From assembly GCF_021107415.1 (NCBI RefSeq), contig NZ_JAIOSW010000019.1, positions 1-5,298 on the forward strand: 5,298 nucleotides of DNA. The letters run 5' to 3'. The DNA is from Desulfobacula sp. GTDB lineage: Bacteria; Desulfobacterota; Desulfobacteria; Desulfobacterales; Desulfobacteraceae. Position 1 is the first letter of the stretch. Each line of letters opens with the position of its first letter. A program made the translations under genes and the position numbers. Positions 1 through 4,917 of the stretch are shown piece by piece. A model generated the notes under the pieces. It saw only the letters and a program-made list of their open reading frames with translations, did not search any database and was not told the DNA's origin.

Positions 1-1031
1 GAAATTTGTTTTACTTTTTTAAATTTCTTTAAAATAACCTCTGTAGCAGGATTCCAATTTCTTGTTTTGCCTGACCATCTTTCAGGGTTTTTCAACTTTG
101 CTTCCTGATAAACATCATGCCGGTTTGCAAGAATTTTTATATCCCTGCTGTTATGCCTGTCTTCCGGTGTAACAAAATGAATACTGCTATGTAGATGTTC
201 AGTATTATACCAATGAATAAAACGATTGGCCCAAACTCTTGCTTCACATATACTTTCAAATGATTTGTTCGGATATTCCGGCCTATACTTCAATGTCCTG
301 AACAATGATTCTGAGTATGGATTATCATTGCTGATTCTGGGTCTGCTAAATGAGGGAACGACTCCCAAATCTTGAAGTTTGGCAAGCATGGTGGCAGCTT
401 TCATCGGAGATCCATTATCAGAATGTAAAGTAATCTGGTCTTTTGAAATTTTTTCACGCAGACAGGCATCTGTTATCAAATCAGCTGCCAGCTCTCCAGA
501 CTCATATTCATAGACCTGACAGGCAACAGCTTTCCGGCTGTATAAATCCATTACCATATACAAGTAAAAGAACCTGCCCCTTATTGTTGATGGCAAATAC
601 GTTATGTCCCAACTCCACAACTGGTTCGGGCCATTTGCAATCAAAGGATCAGGGCTGTGTCTCTTTGCTGGCAGGCTTGATTGACGGTGTATATTCATTT
701 TTAATTCACGAAGTATTCTGTACATGGTTGCTTCAGAGCCCAGATAAATCCCCTGGTCAGCAAGTCTTGGAACTATCTGATTTGGATTGGAGTCCGCAAA
801 TTCAGGGGATTCTAATATATTTACTATCTGAACCCTTTCGTCATCAGATAATTTATTACCAGGAACAGCTCGAGAACCTTTCCTTTTATCTGATACCCCC
901 TGTTGATCCCAGCGCTGGAGTGTTCGAATGGTCAGACCCAACAATTGTGCTGCCTTGCTTTTCCGGGCTCCAGATTTACAGGCCTCTGAGATTAACATCA
1001 AAACAGTTTGTTTATCTTCCTGGCTGATCAA
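1..1031 (-). CDS. IS3-family transposase OrfB, DDE integrase core (3' end outside window)
   Basis: This is the catalytic half of the IS3 transposase, which cuts and joins the IS ends. From a TTG at 1031 the frame runs 343 codons without a stop to the window edge. An N-terminal HTH-like stretch (about residues 20-45, ending TIRTLQRW) is followed by the integrase core. The core has WSWDITYLP (Asp142, codon 606-608), HSDNG (Asp205, codon 417-419) and NPYSESLF (Glu241, codon 309-311). The spacing of 35 residues between the second Asp and the Glu is the DD(35)E signature of IS3. The C-terminal part has HWYNTEHLHSSI and VTPEDRH, also typical of the family. The frame is -1 relative to orfA and opens at 1070, just after a TAA at 1071-1073. 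It is therefore probably translated as an OrfAB fusion through the A9 slip site rather than from TTG. The internal ATG at 998 is another possible start for a free OrfB. Confidence 0.92.
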   Translation of the reverse strand, partial: MISQEDKQTVLMLISEACKSGARKSKAAQLLGLTIRTLQRWDQQGVSDKRKGSRAVPGNKLSDDERVQIVNILESPEFADSNPNQIVPRLADQGIYLGSEATMYRILRELKMNIHRQSSLPAKRHSPDPLIANGPNQLWSWDITYLPSTIRGRFFYLYMVMDLYSRKAVACQVYEYESGELAADLITDACLREKISKDQITLHSDNGSPMKAATMLAKLQDLGVVPSFSRPRISNDNPYSESLFRTLKYRPEYPNKSFESICEARVWANRFIHWYNTEHLHSSIHFVTPEDRHNSRDIKILANRHDVYQEAKLKNPERWSGKTRNWNPATEVILKKFKKVKQI

Positions 1032-1516
1032 TCGTCCTCTGGCTCCCCCCAGATCTCCTGGGCTTTTTTTTTAAGAACCAGCAAGGCTGCTGTTTCTGCT
1101 AATGCTTTATCTTTGCGGGATAAGTCTTTTTTAAGAGCTGCTATTTCTTTTTTGAAATATTTTTCAGATTCAGTCTTCTCTATTGTGGCTTTCAATGAAA
1201 TGGCTGATATGGCATCTTTTTTCCATTGATCCAGATGATGGGTAAAAATACCGCTTCTCCGACACCAGGCAGCTTTTTTTTCCGCCGTCATGGTTCCGGT
1301 TTCAATTATTGCTGAAATGCGTTCTTCGGCAGTCCAGTCCCTGGGACGTTTTTCTTTTGAGTTCAAATTTATGTTTCCATTTTGTTTGTATTCTCTTAAC
1401 CATTTGCCGATTGTGGATCGGCCTACTCCAAAGTCGCTTGCAATTTCAAATTGTGTTTTATTTCCCAACAAAACTTTTTTTAACACAGTTTCTTTTAATT
1501 GGATAGGATGTCCCAT
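1028..1516 (-). CDS. IS3-family transposase OrfA (HTH DNA-binding subunit)
   Basis: OrfA proteins of IS3 elements bind the terminal repeats and supply the N-terminal part of the OrfAB transposase. This one is 162 aa from the ATG at 1516, longer than the roughly 100 aa of a standard IS3 OrfA, because it has two helix-turn-helix-like units. One is FEIASDFGVGRSTIGKWLREY (N-terminal quarter, split here as FEIASDFGVG and RSTIGKWLREY). The second is around KKAAWCRRSGIFTHHLDQWKK. A heptad-like coiled coil follows (KYFKKEIAALKKDLSRKDKA region) and leads into LVLKKK at the frameshift site. I chose the ATG at 1516 because GAGG lies 8 nt upstream; an in-frame GTG at 1525 (165 aa) is the alternative. The stop is TGA at 1028-1030, overlapping the orfB frame. 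Confidence 0.9.
   Translation of the reverse strand: MGHPIQLKETVLKKVLLGNKTQFEIASDFGVGRSTIGKWLREYKQNGNINLNSKEKRPRDWTAEERISAIIETGTMTAEKKAAWCRRSGIFTHHLDQWKKDAISAISLKATIEKTESEKYFKKEIAALKKDLSRKDKALAETAALLVLKKKAQEIWGEPEDD
1048..1072 (-). promoter_or_regulatory. Probable programmed -1 ribosomal frameshift site of orfA/orfB
   Basis: On the coding strand a run of nine A (1072-1064) reads as AAA AAA AAA at the end of orfA (LVLKKK). This contains the slippery heptamer A-AAA-AAA. Slipping back one base enters the orfB frame, giving KKK then SPGDLGG and on into OrfB without a stop. One base after the run lies a potential stem CCCAG-GAGAT-CTGGG (1062-1048). An AGGAG inside it could also act as a Shine-Dalgarno-like stimulator. 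A-rich slip sites at this junction are well known in IS3; use of this one is inferred. Confidence 0.78.
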
Positions 1517-1520
1517 ATTT

Positions 1521-1574
1521 GTCACCTCAATGCCCCAACTTTAATTTTTAATTGAGGCGACATCTATCCTGACA
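1521..1574 (-). repeat. IS terminal region with inverted repeat
   Basis: The presumed terminal inverted repeat begins at 1574 (minus strand TGTCAGGATAGATGTCGCC). Inside the terminal 55 bp, GTCACCTCAAT (1521-1531) and ATTGAGGCGAC (1551-1561) form 11-bp arms with one mismatch around a 19-bp AT-rich loop. The sequence GGATAGGATGTC (1501-1512), at the start of orfA, is also nearly the inverse of the terminus, differing by one inserted base. These are plausible transposase-binding or dyad control elements around the orfA start; their function is inferred. Confidence 0.55.
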
Positions 1575-1821
1575 CAGGGGGAACGTGTGCTCCCTTCCTG
1601 TTGAAAGGTCGAGCCTTAAACCCACGATCATAAGTTTGAATTTCTCCGGTTCGAGTAATTACTGCGTGATAACCACAGCCACTCCATCCTTTTTTTCTGT
1701 GCACACTGTCAACCCACTCCGCATCTACTTCATTCTGACCTTCTTTCGTTGCAGTGCAATGCACAACAAGATGATCATATATAGCTAAACGATTATCTAT
1801 AGGACTTTTAAAATATTTCAT
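1564..1821 (-). pseudogene. N-acetylmuramoyl-L-alanine amidase (T7-lysozyme/Amidase_2 type), truncated by the IS
   Basis: Intact enzymes of this zinc amidase family cleave the MurNAc-L-Ala bond of peptidoglycan and are common as phage endolysins. The fragment starts with ATG at 1821 behind a strong AGGGAGG ribosome site (1829-1835 region). It shows the family N-terminus: VVHCTATKEGQN with the first zinc ligand His21, then GWSGCGYHAVI (the Tyr51-His52 region, matching GYHFII of T7 lysozyme) and RKGAHV. Homology stops there, at about residue 80. The last codons (PVSG, then TAG at 1564) read into the IS end. The family is usually 140-160 aa or more, so the distal zinc ligands (a second His and a Cys near the C-terminus) are missing and the product cannot be active. 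The remainder should lie beyond the far end of the IS, outside the window. The genuine gene portion is 1575-1821. It suggests a prophage remnant, though no other phage gene is visible. Confidence 0.85.
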
Positions 1822-2064
1822 TAATTAACCTCCCTATTTAGCCTTTTGATATTTCTTACAAAACAATGGCTACCACTATGATAAGCGGCTTGGCATGTAT
1901 TTTGCCAAATTTGATGATTATGATTTTAAATGCTCTAAGTTGATAGGTAATTGAGTAAAGCAATAAAGGAAATACTTATCCAACACCCCAAATAAGCGGT
2001 TCATCCGCTTCATTTGGATTGTTGAAATCCTTCCCAAAAGATTAGCTTAACTTCAATTGTGATT
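1822..2064. other. Intergenic spacer between the E1 beta gene and the amidase fragment
   Basis: About 240 bp of AT-rich DNA with no supportable gene. Besides the hairpin at 1988-2017 it holds a smaller stem-loop, TTGGCA (1890-1895) and TGCCAA (1903-1908) around a 7-nt loop. On the minus strand, TTGGCA and a downstream TATCAT could suggest a promoter for the amidase, but the spacing of 19 bp is poor and I do not call one. Confidence 0.6.
1988..2017 (-). terminator. Hairpin downstream of the E1 operon, possible terminator or mRNA end structure
   Basis: The arms CCAAAT-AAGCGG (1988-1999) and CCGCTT-C-ATTTGG (2005-2017) pair over 12 bp with one bulged base and a 5-nt loop, starting about 48 bp past the E1 beta stop. 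The stem is strong and the position suits transcript ending, but no T-tract follows on either strand. It is therefore not a canonical rho-independent terminator and may instead protect or process the 3' end. Confidence 0.45.
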
Positions 2065-3048
2065 TTATTTTCCCATTGCCTCCCGGACTGCCAGGACCAC
2101 GTTTTCAGGATCGGGCTTAAAGATTTTCTCATGGGTGGGTGCTGTGGGAACCGGACTCTGCGGAGCACCAACCCGCTTTACCGGACCTTTAAGCGCATCA
2201 AAGGCTTCTTCGGCCACCATGGCGGCCAGTTCCGCCCCAAACCCGCAGAAACGACAGGCTTCGTGCACCACAACCAACCGTCCTGTCCTGCGAACCGAGT
2301 CGAGAATACAGGCCTTGTCCAGGGGGACAAGGGACCGCAGATCAATCACCTCGCAGGAGATTCCTTGTTCATTCAATGGGGCAAGCGCCTTCATGACCGT
2401 GTACAGGGCAGCGCCATAGGCCACGATGGTGCATTCGGTCCCCGGTCTAACCATCCGGGCTTTGCCCAGGGGTGTCCGAATGTCGCCGACTGGGACTTCA
2501 CCGGGCATCCGGTAAAGCATCATGTCCTCCACCACGATGACCGGATCCGGGTCAAATATGGCGCTGAGCAGCAACCCCTTGGCATCCTGTGGTGTGGACG
2601 GCCAGACTATTTTCAGGCCGGGGCTGTGTGCGATCCAGGATTCAAGGTTATGAGAATGCTGACTGCCGGCACCAAAACCGACTCCGGCCTTGACCCTTAC
2701 TGTCATGGGAAAGCTGGATTTGCCGCCGCTCATATAGCGCAGCTTTCCGGCATGGTTGACCAGCATGTCGCTTGCCAGGGTGATGAACGGGAAAAACATG
2801 ATTTCCACTATCGGCCGCAGGCCCAGACAGGAGGCGCCTACGGCAAGTCCGGCAATGGCAGCTTCGCTGACCGGTGTGTCCTTTACCCGTTTTGAACCGA
2901 ATTTTTCTAAAAGGCCGTGAGTAGCCATGTTGGGGTCCTGGTGGATGGAAACCCCCACGCCTTCACCGGCAATAAATACAGTTTCATCAATTTCCAGGGC
3001 AATTGTAAGGGCTTCGTTTAAAGCCTGCCCAAATGTTTTTTGACTCAT
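2065..3048 (-). CDS. 2-oxoacid/acetoin dehydrogenase E1 component, beta subunit (TPP-dependent)
   Basis: This is the beta subunit of a heterotetrameric E1 that decarboxylates a 2-oxoacid (or cleaves acetoin) using thiamine diphosphate. In known complexes E1 passes the acyl group to E2 lipoyl domains in the cytoplasm. The 327 aa length is normal for the family. Seen: FGQALNEAL N-terminus; TPVSEAAIAGLAVGAS with Glu62, the position of the Glu that activates the TPP aminopyrimidine; RPIVEIMFFPFITLASDMLVN; GSQHSHNLESW with conserved His131; PGLKIVWPSTPQDAKGLL; and a C-terminal transketolase-like domain (EVIDLRSLVPLD, GFGAELAAMVAEEAF). I chose the ATG at 3048 (MSQKTF) because AAGGA lies 8 nt upstream. 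An in-frame ATG at 3090 would overlap the alpha gene by 29 nt and lacks support. It begins 13 nt after the alpha stop, so the two are co-transcribed. The substrate cannot be told; PdhB, AcoB and BkdB-like roles are all possible. Confidence 0.93.
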   Translation of the reverse strand: MSQKTFGQALNEALTIALEIDETVFIAGEGVGVSIHQDPNMATHGLLEKFGSKRVKDTPVSEAAIAGLAVGASCLGLRPIVEIMFFPFITLASDMLVNHAGKLRYMSGGKSSFPMTVRVKAGVGFGAGSQHSHNLESWIAHSPGLKIVWPSTPQDAKGLLLSAIFDPDPVIVVEDMMLYRMPGEVPVGDIRTPLGKARMVRPGTECTIVAYGAALYTVMKALAPLNEQGISCEVIDLRSLVPLDKACILDSVRRTGRLVVVHEACRFCGFGAELAAMVAEEAFDALKGPVKRVGAPQSPVPTAPTHEKIFKPDPENVVLAVREAMGK

Positions 3049-3061
3049 GGCACGATTCCTT

Positions 3062-4048
3062 TCAGGTATTGAGGGGTTGAACAAATACATCGGTCAGGGC
3101 GGTTTCAGGACCGGGATAGGGACTTGCATCACCAAACGTCACGGCAGCTTCCACACGCCTGGTTGCTTCCTGGTCAATGGCCTCGATCTGATCGGTGTTG
3201 AGAATGCCGTCATCAAGGAGTTTTTTGCCGTACCGACGGATCGGACACTTTTTAGCCCAGATCGCAAGCTCCTTCGGGTCCACATAATGCTGCCGGTCCT
3301 GTTCACCATGGCCGCGCATGCGATAAGTCAATGTTTCCATAAAAGCGGGTCCGCTGCCGGAACGGCAGTGTTGAGACAGCTTTCGGCTAAGATTGTAAAC
3401 CGCCTCCACATCATTTCCGTCCACACTCTGACCGGGCATATTGTATCCTTTGGCACGCAGGAAAATATTCGGAGTCGCGCAATGATCTTCAGGCCGCTGT
3501 GCGCCGGCCCAGCAGTTGTTTTCACATACGAACAAAATCGGTAGCTTCCATACGCCTGCCAGATTCATGGCTTCATGAACGCTCCCCTCGGCTGCTGCGC
3601 CATCGCCGAAAAAAACAACGGTAATTGCCTTGGAATTCTTGTACTGTTGGGCAAAGGCTGAGCCAATGGCCAGAGGTGGTCCTGCACCGACCACCGTGGA
3701 TGTCATCAAAACGTTGACATCCGGAACTGCCAGATGCAGGGTGCCGGCCTTGCCGCCATTGACACCTGTGCCTTTGGCCATGATCTCCGCCATCAGGGAA
3801 TTTAAGTCGGCACCCCTGGCAATGAGATGACCATGGCTGCGATGGTTGCTGACAATGACATCTTCCGGTTCAAGGGTTGAAACAATGCCTGTGGCAACCG
3901 CCTCCTGGCCATTGGCTAAGATCTGCATACCCGGCAGCCGGCCGGCCTCCTGACTCAGTGCCACAATTTTTTCCTCGAATTTTCGGATCAGGACCATGCT
4001 TGAATAAAAATGTGTGTGAAGGTCCGGGATGAGTTGGTTTTTTATCAT
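3062..4048 (-). CDS. 2-oxoacid/acetoin dehydrogenase E1 component, alpha subunit (TPP-dependent)
   Basis: This is the thiamine-diphosphate-binding subunit, partner of the beta subunit encoded just downstream. The 328 aa match the compact bacterial alpha subunits. Seen in order: SNHRSHGHLIARG (residues 67-79, the substrate/TPP-side loop with His72), NGGKAGTLHLA (98-107), GAGPPLAIGSAFA (121-133), the TPP/Mg motif GDGAAAEGSVHEA to CENN (GDG at 148-150, NN at 177-178, spacing 26), VDGNDVEAVY (209-218) and TYRMRGHGEQD (241-251, His247). The start ATG at 4048 is preceded by AAGGAGGG (4052-4059), very strong although only 3 nt away. No gene for E2 (lipoyl acyltransferase) or E3 (lipoamide dehydrogenase) is adjacent on either side. 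The enzyme must therefore use partners encoded elsewhere or work without them. Possible identities are acetoin dehydrogenase (AcoA-like), pyruvate dehydrogenase or a branched-chain E1; the sequence alone does not decide. Confidence 0.93.
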   Translation of the reverse strand: MIKNQLIPDLHTHFYSSMVLIRKFEEKIVALSQEAGRLPGMQILANGQEAVATGIVSTLEPEDVIVSNHRSHGHLIARGADLNSLMAEIMAKGTGVNGGKAGTLHLAVPDVNVLMTSTVVGAGPPLAIGSAFAQQYKNSKAITVVFFGDGAAAEGSVHEAMNLAGVWKLPILFVCENNCWAGAQRPEDHCATPNIFLRAKGYNMPGQSVDGNDVEAVYNLSRKLSQHCRSGSGPAFMETLTYRMRGHGEQDRQHYVDPKELAIWAKKCPIRRYGKKLLDDGILNTDQIEAIDQEATRRVEAAVTFGDASPYPGPETALTDVFVQPLNT

Positions 4049-4206
4049 AAACCCTCCTTGCGGTTTAATGTAACATGAAAATAACCGGTGAAATACGGTT
4101 CATTTTTAAGTTGGGATTTTGAAATTTCAAAGTTAGACTTGGTTATTTTAGATAACCTATGAAAAAAAAATGAAATTTATAAATTGATGCTTATCATTGC
4201 CTAATG
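4049..4206 (-). promoter_or_regulatory. Upstream control region of the E1 operon, rich in short palindromes
   Basis: This 158-bp gap holds no gene. It contains TTTGAAATTTCAAA (4118-4131, perfect 14-bp palindrome), GGTTAT-TTTAG-ATAACC (4141-4157, 6-bp arms), AACCG/CGGTT (4083-4100, 5-bp arms) and AATTTATAAATT near the toxin end. A weak sigma70-like promoter on the minus strand could be TTGAAA (4130-4125), 16 bp, TAAAAA (4108-4103). Its -35 box would sit inside the 14-bp palindrome, which would suit repressor binding. A run of nine T on the minus strand could help end the toxin transcript, but only an AT-only weak stem precedes it. All regulatory roles are inferred. Confidence 0.35.
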
Positions 4207-4530
4207 TTATGCTCTTGGGACAGACATAATAGCTTCATAATCTCTACCCCCATGGAATATATTCAGAATCATAACAGTCTGTTTGTATTCATCAACGACA
4301 AAAGCTACAACGGTTTTTTTATTGAGAGGGTAAATTCTTAAATCTTTCATTAAATCATTGCGTTGCTGCCCTCTTATAGGTGAAGTTTCTAACTTTTGAC
4401 ATTTGAGTTTAAGCTTTTCAATGTATGCCCAAGCTCTTTCAGGAAATCCACTTTGCGTACAAATATATTCATAGATATGTTCAAGGTCTTTGATTGTATC
4501 CGGCATCAAATAGACTTTATATGTTTTCAT
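4207..4530 (-). CDS. parE: Type II toxin, ParE/RelE superfamily
   Basis: ParE-like toxins are small basic proteins; ParE proper poisons DNA gyrase, whereas RelE relatives cut mRNA. At 107 aa this has the family size and order: N-terminal strand YKVYLMPDTIKDLEHIYEYI, helical hairpin with AWAYIEKLKLKCQKLETSP, PIRGQQRNDL, LRIYPLNKKTVVAFVVD, and the C-terminal strand MILNIFHGGRDYEAIM. The ParE-type features (helix hairpin, P-x-G-x-x-R, and GRDYE instead of a RelE catalytic set) favour ParE, but target specificity cannot be read from sequence alone. Its ATG shares one base with the antitoxin stop (TAATG at 4532-4528), so it is translationally coupled. Only a weak AGAAAG-type ribosome site precedes it, which fits lower toxin output than antitoxin. 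Confidence 0.88.
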   Translation of the reverse strand: MKTYKVYLMPDTIKDLEHIYEYICTQSGFPERAWAYIEKLKLKCQKLETSPIRGQQRNDLMKDLRIYPLNKKTVVAFVVDEYKQTVMILNIFHGGRDYEAIMSVPRA

Positions 4531-4811
4531 TAGACTTCTTTCTTTACCCGTTGTTGGTGTATCTCCTCGATGGTTTTAAAGGCTGTATTAAATGGCACTG
4601 GTTCACCGCTTTGCTTTGAATGTGCCAGACGTTCACGGATTAAAGAGATTCTTGCTTTGTACTCTTCTTCTCTTTTCTGCCACATCCTCATGGCTTCCCT
4701 TATTAGTTCACTCGTTGAACCATAGGAGCCTGAGCTAACCTCTTTTTTAATAGAGGCGAGCATATCTGGCGGTAAAGTAATTGTAATTCTTTCGGCTTTT
4801 TCTTGTTGCAT
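4530..4811 (-). CDS. parD: Type II antitoxin, ParD-like ribbon-helix-helix protein
   Basis: ParD antitoxins bind and neutralise ParE through a flexible C-terminus and repress their own operon through an N-terminal ribbon-helix-helix dimer. The protein is 93 aa. The ribbon strand is ERITITLPPDM (residues 7-17), followed by the helices through SGSYGSTSELIREAMRMWQKRE, where GSYGSTSELIREA is the characteristic ParD turn and second helix. The charged C-terminal tail (RLAHSKQSGEPVPFNTAFKTI) would contact the toxin. I chose the ATG at 4811 because GGAGG (4819-4823) lies 7 nt upstream. The in-frame ATG at 4871 would place the whole promoter and operator inside the coding region, so it is rejected. 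It is followed by the toxin gene with a 1-nt overlap. Antitoxin-first order with a strong ribosome site is standard for this class. Confidence 0.9.
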   Translation of the reverse strand: MQQEKAERITITLPPDMLASIKKEVSSGSYGSTSELIREAMRMWQKREEEYKARISLIRERLAHSKQSGEPVPFNTAFKTIEEIHQQRVKKEV

Positions 4812-4829
4812 ATATGATCCTCCGTAAAA

Positions 4830-4868
4830 GTATGATTTAATCATACCCTTTTGAAAAGAGGGGGTCAA
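4830..4868 (-). promoter_or_regulatory. Promoter and palindromic operator of the toxin-antitoxin operon
   Basis: On the minus strand TTGACC (4868-4863) and TATGAT (4845-4840) are separated by exactly 17 bp, five of six matches to each sigma70 hexamer. The -10 box lies within a perfect palindrome, GTATGATTTAATCATAC on the plus strand (4830-4846, 8-bp arms around one base). Transcription would start near 4833, some 20 nt ahead of the antitoxin ATG. ParD-type dimers autorepress at such palindromes; binding here is inferred from position. Confidence 0.75.
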
Positions 4869-4917
4869 CATGCTCTTTAAAAAACAAATTCCTATTCTGG
4901 AGCAAAGCCTTCTAACT

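Larger units (their letters stand above)
1..1574 (-). mobile_element. IS3-family insertion sequence, truncated by the left window edge
   Basis: The element carries the two overlapping frames typical of IS3: orfA (HTH plus coiled coil), then orfB (DDE integrase core) in the -1 frame. Its outer end next to the amidase fragment reads, on the minus strand, TGTCAGGATAGATGTCGCC and so starts with the TG dinucleotide expected of IS3 termini. Because the flank reads CCTGTGTCAGG, the exact boundary could be 1574 or 1576. The other end and the target-site duplication lie beyond position 1. No stop or frameshift is seen in either frame, so the copy looks potentially active in the visible part. The IS3 subgroup was not assigned. 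Confidence 0.93.

Noticed and set aside
443..1027. Plus-strand open frame (194 codons) over the transposase
   Set aside because: It is antisense to OrfB, whose DD(35)E motif and uninterrupted frame prove the minus strand is coding.
2059..2895. Long plus-strand open frame (278 codons) opposite the E1 beta gene
   Set aside because: It lies fully antisense to a clear E1 beta gene in GC-rich DNA, shows no recognisable domain and has no ribosome site; it is a shadow of the real gene.
3049..3090. N-terminal extension of E1 beta from the ATG at 3090
   Set aside because: It would overlap the alpha gene by 29 nt and lacks a ribosome site, whereas MSQKTF at 3048 has one and fits the family start.
3047..3544. 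Plus-strand open frame (165 codons) over the E1 alpha gene
   Set aside because: Antisense shadow of the E1 alpha gene with no domain signature.
4160..4190. AT-only palindrome followed by nine T on the minus strand as a terminator for the toxin gene
   Set aside because: The stem contains only A/T pairs and almost no loop, too weak to call a rho-independent terminator.
4812..4871. N-terminal extension of the antitoxin from the ATG at 4871
   Set aside because: This stretch holds the promoter, operator and ribosome site of the antitoxin; the ATG at 4811 has the proper ribosome site.
4872..4917. T-rich stretch after the right-edge gene as a terminator
   Set aside because: There is a T6 run but no convincing GC stem directly before it.
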